Assembly: GCF_039543525.1 (NCBI RefSeq)
Contig: NZ_BAABJX010000037.1
Location: forward strand, 1-18,348
Direction of reading: 5' to 3'
Source of the DNA: Algivirga pacifica
GTDB lineage: Bacteria; Bacteroidota; Bacteroidia; Cytophagales; Flammeovirgaceae
DNA length: 18,348 nt
The translations under genes and the position numbers were made by a program. The notes beneath the pieces are model-generated. The model was not told the DNA's origin. It worked only from the letters and a program-made list of their open reading frames with translations, and searched no databases. Below are positions 1 through 5,544 of this stretch, piece after piece. How positions within the stretch are numbered: the stretch's first letter is position 1; each line of letters starts with the position of its first letter.

Positions 1-63
1 AAGGATAAAGGAAGAAGGATAAAGGAAGAAGGATAAAGGAAGAAGGATAAAGGAAGAAGGATA
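1..63. repeat. Purine-rich tandem repeat, 14-bp unit made of two heptamers
   Basis: Four and a half perfect copies of AAGGATAAAGGAAG, which is two related heptamers (AAGGATA and AAGGAAG). The second heptamer is the unit of the array at the right edge of the window. One strand is entirely purine except for a T in every unit. The sequence TAA recurs every 14 bp, so all three forward frames are closed within 42 bp. The left boundary lies outside the window, so the true copy number is unknown. Confidence 0.95.
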
Positions 64-92
64 GTATTTTAAGATATACTTCTTATAAAGAG

Positions 93-139
93 AAAAATCT
101 CACCATATAACGTAATCACGTATATGTGGTGAGATTTTT
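93..139. terminator. Bidirectional hairpin terminator
   Basis: A 13-bp perfect stem (93-105 with 127-139) starts with an A-run and ends in a T-run. A small inner ACGT/ACGT stem (110-113 with 118-121) sits in the apical region. The A-run/T-run symmetry lets it work on both strands. On the minus strand it would end transcription of the secreted-protein gene that stops at 306. On the plus strand it would end a gene lying left of the window. Confidence 0.8.
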
Positions 140-190
140 TATAAAAAGCTTTACTTATAATTAGCTTTTCAAGCCAGAGGTATTAACTTT

Positions 191-253
191 TCTTCATTCT
201 TCATTCTTCATTCTTCATTCTTCATTCTTCATTCTTCATTCTTCATTCTTCAT
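191..253. repeat. Heptamer array TCTTCAT, 9 perfect copies
   Basis: Nine uninterrupted identical copies of TCTTCAT (ATGAAGA on the minus strand) lie between the stop of the leftward secreted-protein gene and its likely terminator. The array should therefore be transcribed as part of that gene's 3' untranslated region. The absence of any mismatch suggests recent expansion or active homogenisation. Confidence 0.95.
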
Positions 254-273
254 TCCTACCTTTACCCTTCGTC

Positions 274-296
274 GGGGCGACCACAAGGAACGCCCT
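274..296. repeat. GC-rich imperfect inverted repeat
   Basis: A GC-rich patch (about 270-297) in an AT-rich intergenic region carries the arms GGGCG (275-279) and CGCCC (291-295), with a loop containing ACCACAAGGAA. It lies directly downstream of the secreted-protein stop codon and next to the heptamer array. It could be a dispersed extragenic palindrome or a transcript-stabilising hairpin; neither can be decided here. Confidence 0.4.
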
Positions 297-305
297 TCCT
301 TCATC

Positions 306-872
306 CTAATAATTCGTACTAATCAACTCCACCAATTGCATCTTGATCATCTCCTCCAGTTGCATTTCGTGCTCTCTAACCCAATGCATACGGTTGTAGT
401 CTTCGTTGGGATAAGCATCCTGATAAAAGATATAGTCCATTCCCATCTCATTAAACTTTTGAGAGAAATAATCCTCTATAAGAAAGAAATTCTTGGAAAT
501 ATTAGCGGTGAGCTCTCTGTATATCAAGTCGTCTTTAAGAGATTCAGTTTGTAAAACCTTATTGGAAAGGTTATAGGAGTAAACGTGACTTTGCTGCACT
601 TCTTTTTCACTCTCTTTTGTTTGTATTAATCGCTCTCTGATACTTTCGTAAAGGATGTATTCTTCGCTACTTAAGTCAAATAGATCCTTACCGAAGTAGA
701 TTCTCCACCAGTAGTCACTGTCTGGGTCTTCACTAATTCTTTTCCATATTTCAGGCTTGCGGTAAGGGTCATCCATTGTTGCTACCTCATGGATGGAGTT
801 CATGTCAAATTGTGCCCAAAGAGCGGACAGAGGACAAGTAAGTAAGGCAACAATTGCGATAAGTCTTAGCAT
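306..872 (-). CDS. Small secreted protein of unknown function
   Basis: This is a 188-residue protein that I do not recognise. Its first 21 residues form a clear signal peptide: MLR, then a hydrophobic stretch of about 14 residues, ending ALWAQ with a probable cut after A20. The protein is therefore likely exported to the periplasm or beyond. The mature part is acidic, rich in Glu, Asp, Tyr and Trp, and looks mostly helical (long charged segments around residues 65-110 and 150-185). It has no cysteines apart from one inside the signal peptide, no lipobox, no T9SS sorting domain and no catalytic motif I can name. The ATG at 870-872 is chosen because it begins the signal peptide. It stands alone on the minus strand, with a heptamer array and a terminator downstream. 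No convincing promoter was found upstream. Confidence 0.8.
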   Translation of the reverse strand: MLRLIAIVALLTCPLSALWAQFDMNSIHEVATMDDPYRKPEIWKRISEDPDSDYWWRIYFGKDLFDLSSEEYILYESIRERLIQTKESEKEVQQSHVYSYNLSNKVLQTESLKDDLIYRELTANISKNFFLIEDYFSQKFNEMGMDYIFYQDAYPNEDYNRMHWVREHEMQLEEMIKMQLVELISTNY

Positions 873-1375
873 AGAAGTAATTGATTAAAGATCCTGGAGG
901 CAAAATTCTCTTTCACCTCTGAAATATCATGTTTCTAGTGACGTATGTAGTGGGATACGCCTGCTGGTTTGCTTGAGGTATAGTTGAACTAGGCGTTCTC
1001 TTCCTAGTGGAACTTCAAGTACACCGAGGTTACTGGTTATAAAAAGTAGCGTTCTGACTACTTTTAAAACTAACAGCAGACAACTTTATTATACTTTGTG
1101 ATGAAAATTATTTCCTTTCGGAATGTATTCATGCAAAGCTTATGCCTAAATCTTTATAAAATCCCTATTTTTGGTCTTGTATTCCCTTTGGATAGCATGT
1201 ACTTTTGTATTATGTATATTTTTATTGGAATTATTTCAATAGAAATATAGTTATTAAAGGTTACAAATGTTTGGTCAGGGCTTCTTTTTTCGAAAGATCC
1301 TTCATTAAACGGTCTTAGCATTTTCGAATTACAAAGGAAGAGTTTTCTTCTCACAAACAAGCGCATTACTTTTTC
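873..1375. other. Intergenic region with imperfect inverted repeats
   Basis: About 500 bp between two divergent genes. It holds two inverted repeats. One pairs 982-993 with 1003-1014 (12-nt arms, 10 matching, 9-nt spacer). The other pairs AAAAGTAG (1042-1049) perfectly with CTACTTTT (1058-1065) across an 8-nt loop. It also holds the candidate promoter of the FAD/Fe-S gene. No open frame in it has convincing coding character. The hairpins could be terminator or operator remnants, or parts of a structured RNA, but nothing decides between these. Confidence 0.6.
1177..1207 (+). promoter_or_regulatory. Candidate Bacteroidota promoter of the FAD/Fe-S oxidoreductase gene
   Basis: The octamer TACTTTTG (1200-1207) is a perfect match to the Bacteroidota -7 element TAnnTTTG. 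It is preceded after 20 bp by TTG (1177-1179), the core of the -33 element. The same octamer occurs in the rimO promoter with the same spacing. Transcription would begin near 1214, giving a long 5' untranslated region of roughly 160 nt before the ATG at 1376. Confidence 0.45.
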
Positions 1376-4351
1376 ATGAATAACGCTCACTTACAACAAT
1401 TGTCGAGATCCCTAAAAGGGGAACTGTTTTACGATAAGACGGTTCGTACGCTGTATGCGACGGATGCATCTGCTTACCGAGAGCTACCATTGGCGGTGGC
1501 TATTCCTGAAACAAATGAAGACCTGAGAAAATTGATTGCTTTTGCCAATGAGCATGGAACTTCTCTTATTCCTCGAACGGCAGGGACTTCCCTGGCGGGA
1601 CAGGTTGTAGGTAAAGGAATTGTGGTGGATGTTTCCCGTAAGTTTAATCAGGTACTGGAGGTGAACCAGGAAGAGCGATGGGTAAAGGTACAGCCTGGAG
1701 TGATTCGTGATGAGTTGAATATGCACCTGGCACCTTATGGACTGTATTTTGGACCAGAAACTTCTACGGCCAATAGGGCGATGATAGGGGGAATGGTTGG
1801 AAATAACTCTTGTGGGTCTAACTCGGTAGTGTATGGAAGTGCTCGTGATCATTTAGTAGAAGTGACGGGCTTTCTGAGTGATGGAAGTGAAGTAACCTTT
1901 AGTGAACTGACGGCAGAAGAGTTTCTACAGAAGTGTGAAGGTACTGCATTGGAGAATGAGCTATACCGACAAATTCGAGAGATGCTTTCCGATGGACAGG
2001 CACAGCAAGAAATTGAGGCAGAATATCCTAAGCCTTCTATCCCTAGACGAAATACGGGGTATGCTATCGACTTATTGGCGCGTATGGAGCCTTTTAAGGA
2101 AGGGGGGAAACCATTTAATTTCTGTGAACTGATTGCAGGCTCAGAAGGAACCTTGATGTTTATCACAGAAATCAAGATGAGTTGTGATCCGCTACCTCCT
2201 AAGTATAAGGGGTTAGTATGTGGACATTTTAACACGATTGATGAGTCTTTGAGAGCCAACTTGATTGGCCTGAAATATAATCCCTCAGCCAGTGAGTTGA
2301 TGGACCATTTTATTCTGGAGTGTACCAAAGCCAATATTAGCCAACGAGAAAACCGCTTCTTCGTAGAAGGAGATCCGGGTGCTATTTTGGTGGTGGAATT
2401 ATCCAGAGATTCCCAAGAGGAGTTGCATAGAGATGCCCAAGCACTTATTGAGGAAATGAAAGCTGCTGGTTTGGGATACCATTACCCAATAGTAGAAGGA
2501 GAGGATATCAAGAAGGTGTGGACGTTGAGAAAGGCAGGGTTGGGCTTGTTGTCCAATATTCCAGGGGATGCTAAGCCAGCGCCAGTGATTGAAGATACAG
2601 CAGTAGATGTACAGGATTTGCCAGCTTATATTGCAGAGTTCAATAAGACGTTGGAGCAGTATAATATGAGTTGTGTACACTATGCACACGCAGGTTCTGG
2701 AGAGTTGCACCTTCGTCCGATTCTAGATTTGAAGACAGAGGAAGGTAATAAGATGTTCCATACGGTAGCCGATGAGATTGCCAAGTTGGTGAAGAAGTAT
2801 AAAGGTTCTTTGAGTGGAGAGCATGGTGATGGACGTTTGAGAGGAGAGTTTATTCGCTTTATGGTAGGAGAGAATAACTATGAGCGCCTGAAAGAATTAA
2901 AGTATACCTGGGACCCTAAAGGGGTATTCAACCCTAATAAAATTGTAGATACCCCTCCGATGAATACCAGCATGCGTTATATGCCAGGTATTGAAACACC
3001 GGAAGTTGATACTGTTTTTGATTTTACAGATACTCAAGGATATATCCGTGCGGCAGAGTTCTGTAATGGATCAGGAGACTGTCGTAAGACAGAGAAGAGT
3101 GGTGGAACCATGTGTCCAAGTTATATGGCCACAAGGGATGAGAAACATACGACTCGTGCCCGTGCCAACGTACTGAGGGAGTTTTTAAGGGAACCTTATG
3201 AAATCAACCGTTTCAACCATGACGAGATCTATGAGGTAATGGACCTATGCTTGTCTTGTAAGGCATGTAAGTCAGAGTGTCCATCCAATGTAGATATGGC
3301 GAAGTTGAAAGCGGAGTTCCTGCAACATTATTATGATGCCAATGGTGTGCCTGCCCGTGCCAAGTTGATTGCTAACTTTAGTACAATGAACAAGCTGGCA
3401 TCCATGGTGCCTTGGGCCTATAATGCGTTTGTGAAGTTCCCTCCTACAGCTTACTTGTTCAATAAGCTTTCTGGGTTTGCTACAGAGCGTTCGACACCGA
3501 CCTTACACAGTACTACACTGAAGAAGTGGTTTAATAAGCATCAAAGTATTGTGAACAGTAAGGCAAAAGGACAAGTATACTTCTTTGCTGATGAGTTCAC
3601 AGATTATAATGATACACCGATTGGAATCAAGGCGGTTGAATTATTGGAGCGTTTAGGTTATGAGGTGATTCTACCGAAGCATATAGAGAGTGGACGAACG
3701 TATTTATCTAAAGGTCTGGTAAGAGAAGCCAAGGAGATTGCGATCCGAAATGTAAACCTTCTGAAGGATATCGTTTCAGAGGATATTCCAATGGTAGGGA
3801 TAGAGCCATCTACTATCTTAACTTTTAGGGATGAGTACATTGATCTGGTACCAGGTTATCTAAAAGAAGAGGCCAAGATACTGGGTAAGAATGCGATGTT
3901 AGTAGAAGAGTTCTTGTTGAAAGAAATGAAGAAGGGAAATATCTCTTCTGATCAATTTACAAAAGAGCAAAAGCTGATCAAGTTACACGGACATTGCCAT
4001 CAGAAAGCCCTGTCTTCTGTAGGACCAACTAAGCAGCTGTTGTCTTTGCCAGAGAACTATGAGGTACATATGATTCCTTCGGGTTGTTGTGGGATGGCAG
4101 GATCATTTGGTTATGAGCAAGAGCACTATGAAACCTCTATGCAAGTAGGGGAGTTGGTGTTATTCCCAACAGTAAGACAACAGCCGGAAGAAGTAGCCAT
4201 TGCTGCCCCAGGAACAAGTTGCCGTCACCAGATTATGGACGGTACGGGACGTAAGGCACAGCATCCTGTGGAACTACTATTGGAAGCATTGGTAGATCAC
4301 GAACAGGTGGCAGTGAAGAAGGAAGAAAAGGCAGTGAGCAGTGAGCAGTGA
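1376..4351 (+). CDS. FAD-linked and [4Fe-4S] oxidoreductase, YdiJ-type (D-2-hydroxyglutarate/D-lactate dehydrogenase family)
   Basis: At 991 residues this has the length and domain order of E. coli YdiJ, i.e. a GlcD-like flavoprotein fused to a GlcF/GlpC-like Fe-S protein. The FAD_binding_4 domain covers about residues 35-175 (PRTAGTSLAGQ at 66-76, NNSCGSNS at 143-150). The FAD-oxidase C-terminal domain runs to about 530 (HYAHAGSGELH at 435-445, GEHGDG around H483). Two cysteine clusters follow (C563, C569, C580; and C625, C628, C631, C635) and fit [4Fe-4S] binding. The C-terminal CCG region has HGHCH with C874 and SGCCG with C904-C905. In the expected first CCG motif, around 771-774, the sequence is ESGR, without cysteines. 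Family knowledge suggests oxidation of a D-2-hydroxyacid with electron transfer to quinone; the substrate is inferred, not shown. The last six codons and the stop lie in a GCAGTGA heptamer array. Confidence 0.93.
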   Translation: MNNAHLQQLSRSLKGELFYDKTVRTLYATDASAYRELPLAVAIPETNEDLRKLIAFANEHGTSLIPRTAGTSLAGQVVGKGIVVDVSRKFNQVLEVNQEERWVKVQPGVIRDELNMHLAPYGLYFGPETSTANRAMIGGMVGNNSCGSNSVVYGSARDHLVEVTGFLSDGSEVTFSELTAEEFLQKCEGTALENELYRQIREMLSDGQAQQEIEAEYPKPSIPRRNTGYAIDLLARMEPFKEGGKPFNFCELIAGSEGTLMFITEIKMSCDPLPPKYKGLVCGHFNTIDESLRANLIGLKYNPSASELMDHFILECTKANISQRENRFFVEGDPGAILVVELSRDSQEELHRDAQALIEEMKAAGLGYHYPIVEGEDIKKVWTLRKAGLGLLSNIPGDAKPAPVIEDTAVDVQDLPAYIAEFNKTLEQYNMSCVHYAHAGSGELHLRPILDLKTEEGNKMFHTVADEIAKLVKKYKGSLSGEHGDGRLRGEFIRFMVGENNYERLKELKYTWDPKGVFNPNKIVDTPPMNTSMRYMPGIETPEVDTVFDFTDTQGYIRAAEFCNGSGDCRKTEKSGGTMCPSYMATRDEKHTTRARANVLREFLREPYEINRFNHDEIYEVMDLCLSCKACKSECPSNVDMAKLKAEFLQHYYDANGVPARAKLIANFSTMNKLASMVPWAYNAFVKFPPTAYLFNKLSGFATERSTPTLHSTTLKKWFNKHQSIVNSKAKGQVYFFADEFTDYNDTPIGIKAVELLERLGYEVILPKHIESGRTYLSKGLVREAKEIAIRNVNLLKDIVSEDIPMVGIEPSTILTFRDEYIDLVPGYLKEEAKILGKNAMLVEEFLLKEMKKGNISSDQFTKEQKLIKLHGHCHQKALSSVGPTKQLLSLPENYEVHMIPSGCCGMAGSFGYEQEHYETSMQVGELVLFPTVRQQPEEVAIAAPGTSCRHQIMDGTGRKAQHPVELLLEALVDHEQVAVKKEEKAVSSEQ

Positions 4352-4395
4352 GCAGTGAGCAAATTAATTTTCAATGATTAATTTTCAATTATTCG
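4310..4395. repeat. Heptamer array GCAGTGA running into AATT-type heptamers, overlapping the FAD/Fe-S gene stop
   Basis: GCAGTGA occurs four times in perfect tandem (4331-4358), plus one in-phase copy at 4310 separated by the purine heptamers AGAAGGA and AGAAAAG. The same 7-bp phase continues into GCAAATT, AATTTTC, AATGATT, AATTTTC and AATTATT (4359-4393). These also form a 14-bp direct repeat, ATTAATTTTCAAT at 4363 and 4377. The gene's TGA (4349-4351) is the end of the third GCAGTGA copy. Because 7 is not a multiple of 3, three copies place TGA in every reading frame. Confidence 0.9.
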
Positions 4396-4413
4396 TTGAT
4401 GATCGAATCTCAA

Positions 4414-4521
4414 CTAGCACAAGGCACGGCCTAGCACAGGGCACGGCCTAGCACAGGGCACGGCCTAGCACAGGGCACGGCCTAGCACAGGGCACCGTCT
4501 AGCACAGGGCACCGCCCTGTG
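4414..4521. repeat. GC-rich tandem array, six 17-bp units, ending in a hairpin
   Basis: Six consecutive copies of CTAGCACAGGGCACGGC span 4414-4515. The first copy differs by one base (AAGG for AGGG), and the last two have CACCG in place of CACGG. There are no spacers between units, so it is not a CRISPR array. The last unit pairs with the following bases: CACAGGGC (4503-4510) with GCCCTGTG (4514-4521), a perfect 8-bp stem with a 3-nt loop but no T-run. The array is far richer in GC than its surroundings. It lies between the FAD/Fe-S gene and the phosphodiesterase gene, upstream of the latter's start. Confidence 0.9.
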
Positions 4522-4619
4522 AATACAGTATTAAGAAAAAGTAAAGGCTGATATACAAGCAAGGAAGATCAAAAAAGAAGCTGTATTATTCGGAAGATTT
4601 TTTAAATTATTCCAGTAAT

Positions 4620-5423
4620 ATGAGACATTTGGTCAACTGTTGTTTGTACTTCAGCCTTGCTTTTTTTCACTTCAACTCAGATGAAATTATGTTGGTGGCA
4701 CATAGGGGCGCCTCTGCCGATGCTCCTGAGAATACCTTGGCAGCAGTACAACTTGCATGGGAGCAAGATGCCGATGCAGTAGAAATTGATATTCACCTAA
4801 GCAAAGACGGCAGGGTAATGGTACACCATGATAAGGATACTAAACGTACTGCTAATGGTCCCAAAAAGTATATCAAGGAGACCAATTCCACAGCACTACG
4901 ATCGATCGATGTAGGAACTTTCAAAGGGGAAAAGTACAAAGGAGAAAAGTACAAAGGAGAAAAAATACCATTTTTGGAAGAAGTATTAGCTACCATACCG
5001 GAGGAGAAGCACTTGGTGATAGAGATTAAGTCAGGAATGGATGTTGTTCCAGCCATGACATCGGTTATTAAAAATAGTGAAAAGGAGGAGCAGGTTATTT
5101 TCATTTCTTTTGACTTTGAAGCGATCGTACAGACTAAAAAGTCCTTTCCTGATAATAAAGCCCTCTATCTATGTCATTACTTTGAGCCTTTTGGGACAAA
5201 AAAACTCTTCCATAAAGTGAAAGAGGCAGGCCTGGATGGGTTAGACCTCAATTACAAAATCATCGATTCCTCTGTCATGGAATTGGCTGATTTGATGGAC
5301 CTGGAAATACATGCCTATACTGTGAATGAGCTTACTGAAGCGAAGAGGTTGATCGCCTTAGGAGTCAAAAGTATCACTACAGATCAACCAGCAAAACTTA
5401 GAGCAGTGATCAGTGACCAATGA
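4620..5423 (+). CDS. Glycerophosphodiester phosphodiesterase (GDPD family, UgpQ/GlpQ-like)
   Basis: The protein is 267 residues and has the GDPD TIM-barrel motifs. These are AHRGASADAPENT with H28-R29 near the start, EIDIHLSKDG with E55 and D57, VHHD with H70-D71, and IEIK with E135 and K137. The C-terminal part (HAYTVNE, then GVKSITTDQP) is also typical. The enzyme would hydrolyse glycerophosphodiesters to sn-glycerol 3-phosphate and an alcohol, using a divalent metal. The start is uncertain. The ATG at 4620 adds 23 residues with a hydrophobic stretch and two cysteines, which may be a weak signal or anchor. The ATG at 4689 gives MLVAHRG, the usual start of cytosolic family members. Residues 102-115 hold a KGEKY repeat encoded by a 15-bp tandem array. 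The last six codons and the stop come from a GCAGTGA-like heptamer array. Confidence 0.92.
   Translation: MRHLVNCCLYFSLAFFHFNSDEIMLVAHRGASADAPENTLAAVQLAWEQDADAVEIDIHLSKDGRVMVHHDKDTKRTANGPKKYIKETNSTALRSIDVGTFKGEKYKGEKYKGEKIPFLEEVLATIPEEKHLVIEIKSGMDVVPAMTSVIKNSEKEEQVIFISFDFEAIVQTKKSFPDNKALYLCHYFEPFGTKKLFHKVKEAGLDGLDLNYKIIDSSVMELADLMDLEIHAYTVNELTEAKRLIALGVKSITTDQPAKLRAVISDQ
4923..4967 (+). repeat. In-frame 15-bp tandem repeat inside the phosphodiesterase gene
   Basis: Three consecutive 15-bp units, AAAGGGGAAAAGTAC, AAAGGAGAAAAGTAC and the diverged AAAGGAGAAAAAATA, encode KGEKY-KGEKY-KGEKI at residues 102-116. GDPD proteins usually have a single short stretch of this kind before the IP-x-LEE segment. 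The first two units therefore look like an in-frame expansion that lengthens a loop by ten residues without breaking the reading frame. Confidence 0.9.
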
Positions 5424-5458
5424 ACAGGGAACAGTGATCAGTAGGTAATGAGTATGAA
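5403..5458. repeat. Degenerate GCAGTGA-type heptamer array overlapping the phosphodiesterase stop
   Basis: Read in 7-bp steps from 5403 the sequence is GCAGTGA, TCAGTGA, CCAATGA, ACAGGGA, ACAGTGA, TCAGTAG, GTAATGA, GTATGAA. The gene's TGA stop (5421-5423) is the end of the third unit, the same position as in the FAD/Fe-S gene array. The phase becomes unreadable further right, although CATCATGAACG and CATTATGAACG recur before 5550. No terminator is visible between this gene and the converging histidine kinase gene. Confidence 0.8.
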
Positions 5459-5544
5459 AGTTGATTAATGGCGTAGTTAATGGATCAATGTAATTCAATG
5501 ATTCAACAACTAAACATCATGAACGAGTGAAGCTCAATTCAACA

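Noticed and set aside
940..1030. tRNA-like or small RNA gene
   Set aside because: No T-loop consensus, no acceptor stem and no anticodon arm can be formed; only the inverted repeats remain.
1154..1390. 78-residue ORF on the minus strand overlapping the FAD/Fe-S gene start
   Set aside because: It is rich in Ile, Lys and Phe from AT-rich DNA, has no motif and overlaps the promoter and start of a clear gene.
4414..4515. Possible CRISPR array
   Set aside because: The 17-bp units touch each other without spacers and no cas gene is present; it is a plain tandem array.
4620..4688. Lipoprotein signal at the start of the phosphodiesterase
   Set aside because: Cysteines at residues 7 and 8 lie before, not after, the hydrophobic stretch, so no lipobox can be drawn.
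5424..5544. Terminator between the converging phosphodiesterase and kinase genes
   Set aside because: No stem with a T-run could be found; only degenerate heptamers are visible.
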